Positions 8,315 to 16,149 are shown, numbered from the stretch's first letter. The stretch is DNA of 64,000 nucleotides from Mycobacterium sp. (GCF_004298145.1 NZ_SCRH01000046.1:124001-188000), one strand, 5' to 3'. Made by a program: numbers and translations. Notes: a model not told the origin generated them from the sequence alone.

Positions 8315-9289
8315 TTATGACGACCGCAGGTTGGTGGCATCCATCGCCGGGCGCAGCGCACGCGCCAGGGTGACCGCGTCGTCGACGGCCCAATAGTGCA
8401 TATAGAACAGACGAGGCTCCTCGGTCAACCCGTGATTATGCAACTCCACGATCTGGATGTTGCCGGCACGCAACGCCTGGATGACCTTCCGCACCTCGGG
8501 GGCGGTCAGGATGAAATCACCGTTGATCGCTGCGCGATCGCCGCCGACGGGCTGGAAGTTGACGACGGTCGTCAGGTTCAGCGAGGCTGCGGGTAGCACG
8601 TGCCCGTCCTCGATGATGGTGTCTTTGCGGGGGATGCTGTACTTCAACAGCCCGCCATCTTGGGTTCCCCTGCGGCCCAACGCCTGTTCGACCCCGGCGA
8701 CGTCGATGTCGACCGGTGGTTGCTGCGCCGGGGGTGGGGTCGGCGGGCCGATCGCTGTGGCATCCAGTGCCGCCTTGAGTCCTTGGGCCAGTTGGGTGAC
8801 ATCGCCCATGCCATGCACGTGGGTCCACCACACCGGCGGGCTTTGTTGCAACAGATGCTTGTGTAGCGCGGTCTGGGCGAGGCCGTGGGCCTGCAGCGCA
8901 TCGGTGACCTTCGGCAACTCTTCCTCGGTGACGACCAGATCGCCCATCAGCAGTGTCTCGTTGTTGTCGTAGCGGGCGAATGCCGCATAGCCGCCCAGCG
9001 ACAGCCCCGGTTTGATGTCCACACCGTAGGACGAGATGTGAAGGTCGGTGCGCGGCAAGTTAATTCGATACGCAGTGTTGTTGTCGCCGAGCTTGCCGGT
9101 GCGCCCGAGCGCGTCTGCTACCGGTTTCCAGTCGGCCTCAGTCGTCCTCACCGCTGAACGGGGATTGCCGGGTTGCTCGTTGCCACTACCCGCGCCGCCC
9201 TTGGAGCCTGAACTGCAACCTGCCAGTACCACCGCCGCCGTGGTGGCGATCGCGACCGCTGCCGCAGCGGCATTCTTGACGCCTGCCAT
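8315..9289 (-). CDS. lpqO: LpqO/LppY-type lipoprotein with two DUF1259 domains
   Basis: The start at MAGVKNAAAA was chosen for its AAGGGAAGG site; longer frames run through the promoter repeat. The 324-residue product has a lipobox (VVLAGC) for lipid anchoring outside the membrane. Two repeated modules follow, at about residues 45-175 and 185-320, each with an ALGRxG start, a GDLV/GDFI-LT-E turn and a histidine-rich pair (VWWTHVHGMG; ELHNHGL...FYMHYWA). That is the DUF1259 duplication seen in LpqO and LppY. The conserved histidines suggest metal binding, but the function is unknown. It is divergent from tcrA and shares the TTCAT repeat geometry. Confidence 0.85.
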   Translation of the reverse strand: MAGVKNAAAAAVAIATTAAVVLAGCSSGSKGGAGSGNEQPGNPRSAVRTTEADWKPVADALGRTGKLGDNNTAYRINLPRTDLHISSYGVDIKPGLSLGGYAAFARYDNNETLLMGDLVVTEEELPKVTDALQAHGLAQTALHKHLLQQSPPVWWTHVHGMGDVTQLAQGLKAALDATAIGPPTPPPAQQPPVDIDVAGVEQALGRRGTQDGGLLKYSIPRKDTIIEDGHVLPAASLNLTTVVNFQPVGGDRAAINGDFILTAPEVRKVIQALRAGNIQIVELHNHGLTEEPRLFYMHYWAVDDAVTLARALRPAMDATNLRSS

Positions 9290-9362
9290 GCGCCTTCCCT
9301 TCATCCGCGGCATCCACACACTGTGGATGGCAGTTCGGTTGGCCATGGTCTATCGCGTCTTG

Positions 9363-9378
9363 ATGAAGTCACGATGAA
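9363..9378 (-). promoter_or_regulatory. TTCAT-N6-TTCAT direct repeat (candidate TcrA box 2, lpqO side)
   Basis: ATGAA at 9363-9367 and 9374-9378 reads TTCAT-N6-TTCAT on the lpqO strand, with the 11-base period of the copies at 7708 and 9414. It lies about 75 bases upstream of the chosen lpqO start. Confidence 0.55.
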
Positions 9379-9413
9379 GTTCGACCGCCCGGTGCCCGGC
9401 GCGGCGAGAGGTC

Positions 9414-9429
9414 CTCATCCCAGCTTCAT
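9414..9429 (+). promoter_or_regulatory. CTCAT-N6-TTCAT direct repeat (candidate TcrA box 3, tcrA side)
   Basis: CTCAT at 9414-9418 and TTCAT at 9425-9429 keep the 11-base period and point toward tcrA, 98 bases upstream of the chosen start. This suggests autoregulation. Confidence 0.5.
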
Positions 9430-9526
9430 GACGGCCGACTACACCTGCTTTACCTCACCTAACGGCGATGATGGGTGTAGGCCTAGAGACGCCACGGCGC
9501 CACAGCACAGAGAGGCGGTGACAACG

Positions 9527-10225
9527 GTGCGCGTACTGGTGGTCGAAGACGAGCCCAAGATGGCCGGCCTGCTGCGCCGTGGGCTGATCGAAGACGGCTA
9601 TGCCGTCGACCTCGCCGCCGACGGCCCTAGCGGTTACGAGGCCGCAATGGTCTATGACTACGACGCGGTGGTGCTGGATGTGATGCTGCCAGGCATGTCC
9701 GGCTTCGATGTCTGCCGGAAATGGCGCAACCAGCAGAAGTGGGTACCGGTGTTGATGCTCACCGCCCGCGGCGCGGTCACCGACCGCGTCGCCGGGCTCG
9801 ACGGGGGCGCCGACGACTACCTCACCAAGCCGTTTCACCTCGACGAGCTCTTCGCCCGGCTGCGATCGCTGATCCGCCGCGGGCCGATACCACGACCCAC
9901 GGTGTTGACGGTCGGAACGCTGCGCGCCGATCCCGCCAGCCGCCGATGCTGGCGTGATGAGGCCGAGATCGACTTGACCACCAAGGAATTCGGGCTGCTC
10001 GAACTGCTGATGCGCCGCCCGGGCACGGTGCTGACCCGGGAAGTACTGGTGGAACACTGCTGGGACCTCGCCTACGAATCGCGCTCGAATGTCGTGGACG
10101 TCCACATCCGCGCGCTGCGCGACAAGATCGACCGGCCGTTCGGGTTGCGCTCCATCGAAACCGTCCGCGGCATCGGTTATCGGATGCGCGCCGACGGTGG
10201 TGGGCCCGAGAAAACGGGGCGATGA
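9527..10225 (+). CDS. tcrA: OmpR-family response regulator TcrA
   Basis: The 232-residue regulator has a receiver domain with the acidic pocket VVEDEPK and phospho-acceptor Asp51 in VVLDVMLPG, a TARG segment and the KPF lysine. A C-terminal winged helix follows (TTKEFGLLELLMRRPG...VVDVHIRALRDKI...GIGYRM). The GTG at 9527 is favoured because AGAGAGG lies about 10 bases upstream; a GTG 9 bases earlier is also in frame but too close to it. It overlaps the kinase gene by 4 bases. The neighbourhood (PepSY protein, LpqO) matches M. tuberculosis tcrA, hence the symbol. Confidence 0.88.
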   Translation: MRVLVVEDEPKMAGLLRRGLIEDGYAVDLAADGPSGYEAAMVYDYDAVVLDVMLPGMSGFDVCRKWRNQQKWVPVLMLTARGAVTDRVAGLDGGADDYLTKPFHLDELFARLRSLIRRGPIPRPTVLTVGTLRADPASRRCWRDEAEIDLTTKEFGLLELLMRRPGTVLTREVLVEHCWDLAYESRSNVVDVHIRALRDKIDRPFGLRSIETVRGIGYRMRADGGGPEKTGR

Positions 10226-11571
10226 TGCAGCGCTGGCCGATCCGGATCAGACTCACCGCCGGGTTCACCGCGGTGATGGCGCTGGTGCTGCTGATCGTTG
10301 GGATTCTCACCCTTGCCCATACGAAAGAATCGCTGGACGGCGCGATCGCCGACTCCCTGTCCAATCAGCTGGCGAACTTACGCCCGATGGCAGCGGACGA
10401 CGATCTGATGCTTGCCGGAGGTGGGCCCGATAACGCCGAACAAGTCATCGCTCCCGACGGCCAGGTGCTCGCCGCGACCCCAAACCTCGCCGGGCAAACC
10501 GCGTTGACACCGTCCGAGCTCGACACCGCTCGACGGGGCCAGTTGGTCGTCGATCACTTTCGGCTGGGCAATCTGGAGGGCCCGGTACGGGTGGCAGCAG
10601 GCCCGGCCCCTGGTGGACGCATCGTCGTGGCGGCCCAGAGCCTGGCCGACCGTGACGCCGCCGTGTCGGACCTGCGCAATGAACTGGCCATTGGTTTCCC
10701 GATCGTCTTGGCGGCCGCCGCTCTAGGTGCGCATCTGCTGGGCGCCGCCGCCCTTCGACCGGTCGAGCGCATGCGCGCCCGCGCCGCCGGAATCAGTGCG
10801 ACGGACTCACACGCTCGCCTGCCCATCCCACCCGCTCGCGATGAAATCCGCTACCTCGGAACAACTTTCAACGAACTCCTGCAACGGCTGCAAGATGCAC
10901 TGGACCGAGAACGACAGTTCGTCAGGGATGCGGGCCACGAGCTTCGCACGCCGCTTAGCCTGCTGACCACTGAACTCGAACTCGCCCTGCGCCGTCCACG
11001 CAGCAACCCCGAATTGGTTGTCGCGATCCGCTCGGCCCTCAATGAAACAACCCGACTGTCCCGCCTGGCGCGCGACCTGCTCACCGTCGCCGACACCGAC
11101 CGATCCGCCGAGCCGCCAAGCATCGACCTGCACACCCACCTACAGGGGATCGGTGAGCGCTACCGGCACAGCCTCGGCGACCAACTCGACATCGACTGCC
11201 CCACAGACCAATACGTTCGCGCCGACCCTGACGACCTGGATCGGATCATCAGCAACCTCATCGACAACGCCGCCCAGCACGGGTCACCGGTAATCACCAT
11301 CCACGTCCAGAGCGTTAGCGGCGGCACTGTCGAGATCCGTGTCGCGGACCAAGGACCCGGATTCCCAGACGATTTCCTCCCCCGCGCCTTCGACCGATTC
11401 AGTCGCGCCGATACAGCGCGCACCACCGGCGGGACGGGGCTCGGCCTGGCGATCGTTGACAGTCTCGCTCAACGCAACCACGGCACCGTCACTGCCCAAA
11501 ACCGTGTCGCTGGCGGCGCCGAAATCACTATTCGGCTAGCTGCCGCAGCGGCGCAACACCTAGCGACCTGA
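10222..11571 (+). CDS. Intact sensor histidine kinase partner of TcrA
   Basis: The 449-residue membrane kinase has helices at about 10-31 and 156-177 flanking an extracytoplasmic sensor, then HAMP (RPVERMRARAAGIS). The dimerisation/phosphoacceptor box is RDAGHELRTPLS with His239, the N box NLIDNAAQHG, and the ATP-lid region DQGPGFPDDFLPRAFDRFSR...GGTGLGLAIV. All catalytic motifs are in one reading frame. In M. tuberculosis the equivalent locus (Rv0600c/Rv0601c) is, as I recall, split into two proteins, so this looks like the unsplit form. ATGA overlap with tcrA indicates coupled translation. Confidence 0.93.
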   Translation: MMQRWPIRIRLTAGFTAVMALVLLIVGILTLAHTKESLDGAIADSLSNQLANLRPMAADDDLMLAGGGPDNAEQVIAPDGQVLAATPNLAGQTALTPSELDTARRGQLVVDHFRLGNLEGPVRVAAGPAPGGRIVVAAQSLADRDAAVSDLRNELAIGFPIVLAAAALGAHLLGAAALRPVERMRARAAGISATDSHARLPIPPARDEIRYLGTTFNELLQRLQDALDRERQFVRDAGHELRTPLSLLTTELELALRRPRSNPELVVAIRSALNETTRLSRLARDLLTVADTDRSAEPPSIDLHTHLQGIGERYRHSLGDQLDIDCPTDQYVRADPDDLDRIISNLIDNAAQHGSPVITIHVQSVSGGTVEIRVADQGPGFPDDFLPRAFDRFSRADTARTTGGTGLGLAIVDSLAQRNHGTVTAQNRVAGGAEITIRLAAAAAQHLAT

Positions 11572-11847
11572 CTGAATCGGACGACTCTTCTGATCACCGA
11601 CATCAAGCCGAGCTGCCCGCGAGTGATGGGATACCGATGCTGATTCCGGGACTGCTGCGGCCCGGTCACCGTACCGACACCGAAGCCGCTGCAAACGCGG
11701 CTTGACGATGAGCCGGCCTCGAGACGTCAACTGCCAAAGCCCTGCCCCGCCCTCGTGCGTAGCGGGCTCGGACCACGGTTTCGAGCAGCGAGCAGCGAGC
11801 ATCTCGTGATCATTGACCGTCGGCGGGGCGTGCATGAAAATGCGAGG

Positions 11848-12720
11848 ATGGGCGAGGTTCGAGTCAAGAACCTGATGAGTCCGGACCAGACACTCGAGTT
11901 CAACGGGATCAAGGTCCAGCAGGTCGATGTGGGCGACCTGACTGTCGGGCGGATTGTGACACAGCCAGGCTGGCGGTGGTCTACAGACGTACGTCCAGAG
12001 GTCGGCGGGGACTGGTGCGAGGCGCGTCACGTGGGGGTCGTGGTGTCGGGCCGGTTCGGAGTCGTGATGCGCGACGGGACCACGCTCCAGTTCGGGCCGG
12101 ACGACGTATTCGAGATTCCGCCCGGTCATGACGGATACACCCTTGGGAACGAGCCGTGCATCCAGATCGAGTGGTCGGGGTTGCGGGCCTTCGCGGGATT
12201 CCGGCTCATCGGCACCCAGAGCAGGGCCCTGGTCACGCTGCTGTTCACCGATCTCGTCGACTCTACGGTGATGGCGAAACGACTGGGCGATGTCGCATGG
12301 CGAGATGTGCTCTCCGCACACTACGAGGCGACGCGGATGGCGTTAGAGCGCCACCATGGCCACGAGGTCAACACGACCGGAGACGGGCTGCTCGCGACCT
12401 TCGATGGGCCTGCTGCCGCCCTGCGCTGTGCGGCGGCGGTAGGGCGTGCCGCGGGCCGGGGAGGCCTGCAGATCCGCGCGAGCGTACACGTCGGAGAAGT
12501 GGAACTGGTGGGAAGCGACGTGCGCGGCGTCGCGGTGCATGAAGCGGCGCGGATCCTCAGCGCGGCGACGGCCGACGAGATCCTGGTGTCGGCCACGACG
12601 CAAACACTGGCGAGCAACGCGGGCTTTGTGTTCCGGCCCCGCGGTGCCCACGTTCTCAAGGGCCTGCCGGGCGAATGGGATCTCTTCGCATGCTTCGAGG
12701 GAGGGGAGCCCGGAGCATAG
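11848..12720 (+). CDS. Cupin-class III nucleotidyl cyclase fusion
   Basis: The 290-residue product combines a cupin-like beta-barrel (about 30-105, with GWRWS...VGVVVSGRFGVVMRDG...FEIPPGHDGY) and a C-terminal class III cyclase domain (about 126-265). Metal-binding aspartates are visible as Asp135 in LLFTDLVDST and Asp179 in TTGDGLLATF. The canonical substrate lysine is Asn175 and the usual Asn of VNxAAR is His231 (VHEAARIL), a non-canonical set like that of mycobacterial Rv1900c-type cyclases. The cupin may sense a small ligand and gate cyclic nucleotide synthesis. The start was placed where homology begins; no strong ribosome site is visible. Confidence 0.85.
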   Translation: MGEVRVKNLMSPDQTLEFNGIKVQQVDVGDLTVGRIVTQPGWRWSTDVRPEVGGDWCEARHVGVVVSGRFGVVMRDGTTLQFGPDDVFEIPPGHDGYTLGNEPCIQIEWSGLRAFAGFRLIGTQSRALVTLLFTDLVDSTVMAKRLGDVAWRDVLSAHYEATRMALERHHGHEVNTTGDGLLATFDGPAAALRCAAAVGRAAGRGGLQIRASVHVGEVELVGSDVRGVAVHEAARILSAATADEILVSATTQTLASNAGFVFRPRGAHVLKGLPGEWDLFACFEGGEPGA

Positions 12721-12802
12721 TGCGGGGACGTCGTGCGAGCGTCTCCGCCGGACGACGGCAGCGGTACATTAGCGCGACAATCGCGCGCAGACCTTGGCGC
12801 CC

Positions 12803-12922
12803 TTGACGATTCACGATCGACGCATGTGCGCCAGCCTGGCCCGGGCTTCGGGCACTGACCTTCGCTACGTCCAGAAAACCATTTGGCACTCCACGCCGGC
12901 GGTCACTGCGTTCGTGCAGTTC
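12803..12922 (+). pseudogene. Tyrosine recombinase C-terminal remnant
   Basis: The short frame reads LTIHDRRMCASLARASGTDLRYVQKTIWHSTPAVT. It aligns by eye with the integrase box TxHDLRHTxASxxxxxGxxLxxVQxxLGHxxxxxT, keeping the HxxR arginine and a later histidine. The LG of the second box and the tyrosine nucleophile are lost. It abuts the 3' end of tRNA-Phe, the classic attachment position of integrating elements, so it is probably a scar of an old insertion. Confidence 0.55.
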
Positions 12923-12930
12923 AGAACCGG

Positions 12931-13004
12931 TGGCCAGGGGCGGGATCGAACCGCCGACCTTCCGCTTTTCAGGCGGACGCTCGTACCGACTGAGCTACCT
13001 GGCC
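12931..13004 (-). tRNA. tRNA-Phe (GAA)
   Basis: The reverse strand folds as a cloverleaf: acceptor GGCCAGG/CCTGGCC, D arm GCTCAGTCGGTACGAGC, anticodon stem TCCGC/GCGGA around loop CTGAAAA (anticodon GAA), T arm GGCGGTTCGATCCCGCC. The discriminator is A and the terminal CCA is not encoded. An integrase remnant lies directly beyond its 3' end. Confidence 0.95.
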
Positions 13005-13030
13005 GGAAGGCAGCGAATGCCTCGCCGCGC

Positions 13031-13107
13031 TGGCGACCCTGACGGGACTCGAACCCGCGACCTCCGCCGTGACAGGGCGGCGCGCTAACCAACTGCGCCA
13101 CAGGGCC
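13031..13107 (-). tRNA. tRNA-Asp (GTC), CCA encoded
   Basis: The reverse strand gives acceptor GGCCCTG pairing with CAGGGTC, D arm GCGCAGTTGGTTAGCGC, anticodon stem CCGCC/GGCGG with loop CTGTCAC (anticodon GTC) and T loop TTCGAGT. The CCA end is encoded at 13031-13033. Confidence 0.95.
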
Positions 13108-13136
13108 TTGCTGCTGCTCCGCGTCGCCGCGTCGCG

Positions 13137-13209
13137 TACCCCCAACGGGATTCGAACCCGTGCTACCGCCGTGAAAGGGCGGCGTCCTAGGCCACTAGAC
13201 GATGGGGGC
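13137..13209 (-). tRNA. tRNA-Glu (TTC)
   Basis: The reverse strand starts GCCCCCATCGTCTAGTGG and has anticodon stem CCGCC/GGCGG with loop CTTTCAC (anticodon TTC) and T arm CGGGTTCGAATCCCG. It is 73 bases long with discriminator A and no encoded CCA. It is transcribed in line with tRNA-Asp and tRNA-Phe. Confidence 0.95.
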
Positions 13210-13333
13210 CAGAACCGAATCACTCCGGGGTACTCGCAACGTGGTTTCGTTGGGAGCCACGTCAGCTTAGGTCACTGTGTGCCCAATCCTCAAACGAGCC
13301 GTGTTTTGGTTCCAAGTATCCTGAATCTCCGCA

Positions 13334-13409
13334 GCCCCTATAGCTCAGTTGGTAGAGCTACGGACTTTTAATCCGCAGGTCCTAGGTTCGAGTCCTAGTG
13401 GGGGCACCA
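13334..13409 (+). tRNA. tRNA-Lys (TTT), CCA encoded
   Basis: The forward strand has acceptor GCCCCTA/TGGGGGC, D arm GCTCAGTTGGTAGAGC, anticodon stem CGGA/TCCG with loop CTTTTAA (anticodon TTT), T arm CTAGGTTCGAGTCCTAG and an encoded CCA. It is divergent from the other three tRNA genes. Confidence 0.95.
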
Positions 13410-13449
13410 CAACGCTGTATGACCTCGGTTGATCCTCGACGCTCCCTAG

Positions 13450-13640
13450 ATGAGGGAGTTAACCGTGGCCGAACAGAGGTATCCGGCCGTGTTGGCGGTG
13501 ATCAGCGATGGGCTGTCGATTTCGCAGGTTGCCAGAAGGTTAGGGTGTCGCGCCAGACGCTGCACTCCTGGTTGGCTCGCTACGAGGCCGCGGAAATTGG
13601 ATGGGGTGGCGCGGATCATCAGTCGTATCGACGATCAAGC
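13450..13640 (+). mobile_element. Frameshifted IS481-type transposase remnant
   Basis: The frame starting at 13450 reads MRELTVAEQRYPAVLAVISD, then GLSISQVARRLG. Around 13540 the homology jumps to the next frame as VRVSRQTLHSWLARYE. Together they form the N-terminal helix-turn-helix of IS481-family transposases, broken by a frameshift, and the catalytic DDE core is missing. It begins about 40 bases after tRNA-Lys. Confidence 0.6.
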
Positions 13641-13931
13641 GCGGACGTGTGTTTGGGGGGTCGCGTATGGCACGCGGCTCGCGATGGGATCGGCCCAGCG
13701 CCCGCCGACTCTCCAGCCCGAAGCCGATCTTGACCGTCACGGCAAAGTTTTCACCCTCCGGTTCGACCGCCCGATAGTCGAAGTGCCCCTCCACCGCGCC
13801 TTGCGCGAAACCGCACGGAACGTCCGCACAAAGCTTGAGTGCGCCAACCGATTTGGATACCTGCATACATCGGCGGTCACGTTTGGTGGAAACGGACCGT
13901 AAGCGGCAGAGTCGGGCTACGATTCGCCACC
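13641..13931. other. Unassigned region after the transposase remnant
   Basis: An open stretch continues to about 13902 on the plus strand but matches nothing I recognise and has no ribosome site. It is probably decayed insertion debris. TACGAT at 13918-13923 is a plausible -10, 8 bases before the next gene's GTG. Confidence 0.4.
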
Positions 13932-14237
13932 GTGAGAAAATTAGCGCTGCTGATAATTGGCTTTGCCGTGGGGCTCGTCTTCGCTCCGATAGCAAACGCC
14001 TATCCGGGCGGCATGCTGTTTGTCCAATCCCCCACCCCATACATCGCGCCACTGCCGCAAGCGCCGGGCTCATCATGCGACCCAAATTATTCGGGCGCCT
14101 GCGTTCCGATCGCTAGTGATGTCGACTGTGCGGGCGGTAGCGGTAACGGACCGGCCTATGTTTCGGGCCCCGTGACTGTCATCGGAAAGGACATCTACGG
14201 CCTTGATCGAGACGGCAATGGAGTTGGGTGCGAATAG
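13932..14237 (+). CDS. Secreted Excalibur-domain protein
   Basis: The 101-residue product has a signal peptide (RKLALLIIGFAVGLVFAPIANA) and a cysteine-containing mature part. It ends IYGLDRDGNGVGCE, the DxDxDGxxCE motif of the Excalibur calcium-binding domain. Four cysteines could form two disulfides. This domain often follows nuclease domains in bacteria; here it stands alone. The GTG start is supported by signal-peptide position and a nearby -10. Confidence 0.8.
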   Translation: MRKLALLIIGFAVGLVFAPIANAYPGGMLFVQSPTPYIAPLPQAPGSSCDPNYSGACVPIASDVDCAGGSGNGPAYVSGPVTVIGKDIYGLDRDGNGVGCE

Positions 14238-14378
14238 AACCTCGCGATATGGCAGACCGCGCGGACCCGCGCGGACCCGCCTCGTCGTCCGTGGAAGACG
14301 ACAACTCGCGAAAATGAGCAAACGGCAGCGCGGCAGCCAGCGACCGTAACCCAAGTACCGTGCGCGACCGATGGCCGC

Positions 14379-15278
14379 TTATCGCCCCAACACGGCGCTG
14401 GTATAGGTCACATCGGCGAAGGCCGCGGCGACGTCGTCGTCGGCGTAGACGAATCCGTTCGCGGCATGCAACTCCGCCACCGTTTTCGACGAGGTCTGCC
14501 AGCCGCGCTGGTTCAGGTGGTCGACGATGTGGCTGCGCTGGCCGTGATAGACGAGGTCGTTGAAGTCGATCTCGAAGCCGAGTTCGCTCATCCGGTCGTG
14601 ATGTGCGCGCCACCGCGGGTCGGCGAAAACAGCGGTGTCAGGTACGAATTCGAAAGCGAGACGGCTGCCGGGGGCGCTCAGCACCGTGATGTTGTCGAAC
14701 AGCGCATCCTGAGCCTCGTCCGGCAGGTAGACCACCAAGCCTTCGGCGCTCCACGCGGAGGGGGCCTGCGAATCGAATCCCGCGGCCTGCAACGCCGAGG
14801 CCCAATCGTCGCGCAGATCGATGGCGACGGTGCGCCGCTCGGCGGTCGGCTCGGCCCCGAGGTCGCTCAGGGTCAGGGTCTTGAACTCGATGACCTCTGG
14901 CATGTCGACTTCGTAGACGACCGTCCCGGTCGGCCAGGGCAAGCGGTAGGCGCGGGAATCCAGGCCCGACGCGAGGATCACCGCCTGGCCGATGCCGTTG
15001 CGGGTCGCGTCCAGAAAGAATTGGTCATAGAACCGGGTTCGGCAGGCCATGCCCTGAGCCATCCGCTGGGGATCGAATTCGGTGTTCCCGCCGGCCGCGA
15101 TTTCGCCGTTCACCAGCCGCACGTAGACGTCGATCCCGACCGCCCGCACCAGCGGTGCGGCATACGGGTCGTCGATCAACTTCGCGTCGGAGGACAGCGC
15201 GCGCTGGGCAGCCACCATGGTCGCGGTCGCCCCCACACTTGTCGCAAGATCCCAACGGTCACGATCGGTGCGCGCCAC
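14379..15278 (-). CDS. S-adenosylmethionine-dependent methyltransferase (Rv0830-like)
   Basis: The 299-residue member of the mycobacterial LCM-like methyltransferase family (TIGR00027 type) has the SAM-binding segment AVILASGLDSRAYRLPWP, the acidic VVYEVDMPEV strand end and RRTVAIDLRDDW. The N-terminal family signature DRDRWDLATSVGATATMVAAQRA is complete. M. tuberculosis has many paralogues and the substrates are unknown. Position next to kmtR corresponds to Rv0830. It is transcribed away from kmtR. Confidence 0.9.
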   Translation of the reverse strand: MARTDRDRWDLATSVGATATMVAAQRALSSDAKLIDDPYAAPLVRAVGIDVYVRLVNGEIAAGGNTEFDPQRMAQGMACRTRFYDQFFLDATRNGIGQAVILASGLDSRAYRLPWPTGTVVYEVDMPEVIEFKTLTLSDLGAEPTAERRTVAIDLRDDWASALQAAGFDSQAPSAWSAEGLVVYLPDEAQDALFDNITVLSAPGSRLAFEFVPDTAVFADPRWRAHHDRMSELGFEIDFNDLVYHGQRSHIVDHLNQRGWQTSSKTVAELHAANGFVYADDDVAAAFADVTYTSAVLGR

Positions 15279-15404
15279 GATGCCCCCTTAAACCGGGTTC
15301 CGAAAAAACATAGACAATCTAGTTAGTATCACAGGCTCGAATTCGAGCTCACGGGGCCACTTCGCGAGCCTGAACCGCACCCTTGGCGGCGTTACCGTCT
15401 TTCC

Positions 15405-15436
15405 GCTACTATTTGCGTATGCATGCAGGTAGTAGC
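15405..15436. promoter_or_regulatory. Inverted repeat spanning the kmtR -10 and start
   Basis: GCTACTA (15405-15411) and TAGTAGC (15430-15436) are perfect inverted arms 18 bases apart. TACTAT at 15407-15412 is a -10 located 6 bases before the ATG at 15419, so the arms bracket the leaderless start. This is a likely autoregulatory site for KmtR. Confidence 0.55.
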
Positions 15437-15823
15437 AGAGGTCGGCTGCCCGACGACCAGGCCGGCCTGGTGGTCGAGGTCTTTCGGATGCTGGCCGATG
15501 CCACCCGCGTGCAGGTGCTCTGGTCGTTGACCGACCACGAGATGTCGGTCAACGAACTTGCCGAGCACGTGGGCAAGCCGGCGCCGTCGGTTTCCCAGCA
15601 CCTCGCGAAGTTGCGGATGGCCCGCCTGGTCCGCACCCGGCGGGAGGGCACCACGATCTTCTACAGCCTGGAGAACGACCACGTCCGCCAGCTCGTCATC
15701 GATGCCGTATTCAATGCCGAGCACGCCGGCCCCGGGGTACCCGGCCATCACCGCGGCGACGGCGGGTTGAAGGCAGTAGCCGAACCATCACCCCCGACCC
15801 GACAGCGCACCAGCAGCCGCTGA
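15419..15823 (+). CDS. kmtR: ArsR/SmtB-family nickel/cobalt sensor KmtR
   Basis: The 134-residue repressor has a winged helix with VFRMLADATRVQVLWSL and the recognition helix KPAPSVSQHLAKLRMARLVRTRREG. The C-terminal tail ENDHVRQLVIDAVFNAEHAGPGVPGHHRG supplies the histidine cluster expected for Ni(II)/Co(II) sensing in KmtR. The near-identical core to the M. tuberculosis protein, as I recall it, supports the name. The start at MHAGSS has a -10 at leaderless distance. It probably controls itself and metal export or storage genes, including the next gene. Confidence 0.9.
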   Translation: MHAGSSRGRLPDDQAGLVVEVFRMLADATRVQVLWSLTDHEMSVNELAEHVGKPAPSVSQHLAKLRMARLVRTRREGTTIFYSLENDHVRQLVIDAVFNAEHAGPGVPGHHRGDGGLKAVAEPSPPTRQRTSSR

Positions 15824-15867
15824 GCACGCCGGAAACACAAGGTATTTCACACAAGGAGGCATCACCG

Positions 15868-16071
15868 ATGACCGAACAGCACACCCACGACGCGCCACAC
15901 GCGCACGAGCATCAGCACGGCGACGTGACGCACGCCCACACGCACACATCCCACGAGCATGACCATGTGGAGCACGAGCACCCCCACGCCCATGCCGACG
16001 GGACCGAACACACCCATCAGCACGTGCACCAGGCGGGGCTGGAGGAAGTTCACGGTCACGCCCACGCCTAG
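15868..16071 (+). CDS. Histidine-rich putative metal-binding protein
   Basis: The 67-residue protein has about 23 histidines (roughly a third), mostly as HxH pairs with Asp/Glu between them, and no cysteine or hydrophobic segment. Such composition is typical of cytoplasmic Ni/Co/Zn storage or buffering peptides. A clear AAGGAGGCATC ribosome site precedes the ATG and it lies 44 bases after kmtR, so the two are probably one metal-responsive operon. No named family is assigned; the storage role is inferred. Confidence 0.82.
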   Translation: MTEQHTHDAPHAHEHQHGDVTHAHTHTSHEHDHVEHEHPHAHADGTEHTHQHVHQAGLEEVHGHAHA

Positions 16072-16120
16072 CGCGGACAGCACCCGAGCGGCAAGACAGA
16101 ATTGCCGTACTCCTCCTCAC

Positions 16121-16133
16121 CCCGCTTCGCGGG
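16121..16133. terminator. Short GC hairpin between convergent genes
   Basis: CCCGC-TTC-GCGGG forms a 5-pair stem between the histidine-rich gene and the convergent oxygenase gene. There is no U-tract, so termination is only a possibility. Confidence 0.3.
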
Positions 16134-16149
16134 CTGCATCGTCGTATGG

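Noticed and set aside
11572..11847. Gene between the TcrA-partner kinase and the cupin-cyclase
   Set aside because: The frames here are shadows or run into the cyclase without ribosome sites; no protein-like sequence is seen.
13641..13902. Continuation of the transposase as an intact coding sequence
   Set aside because: Homology ends near 13640; the remaining frame lacks a DDE core and reads as antisense-like GC sequence.
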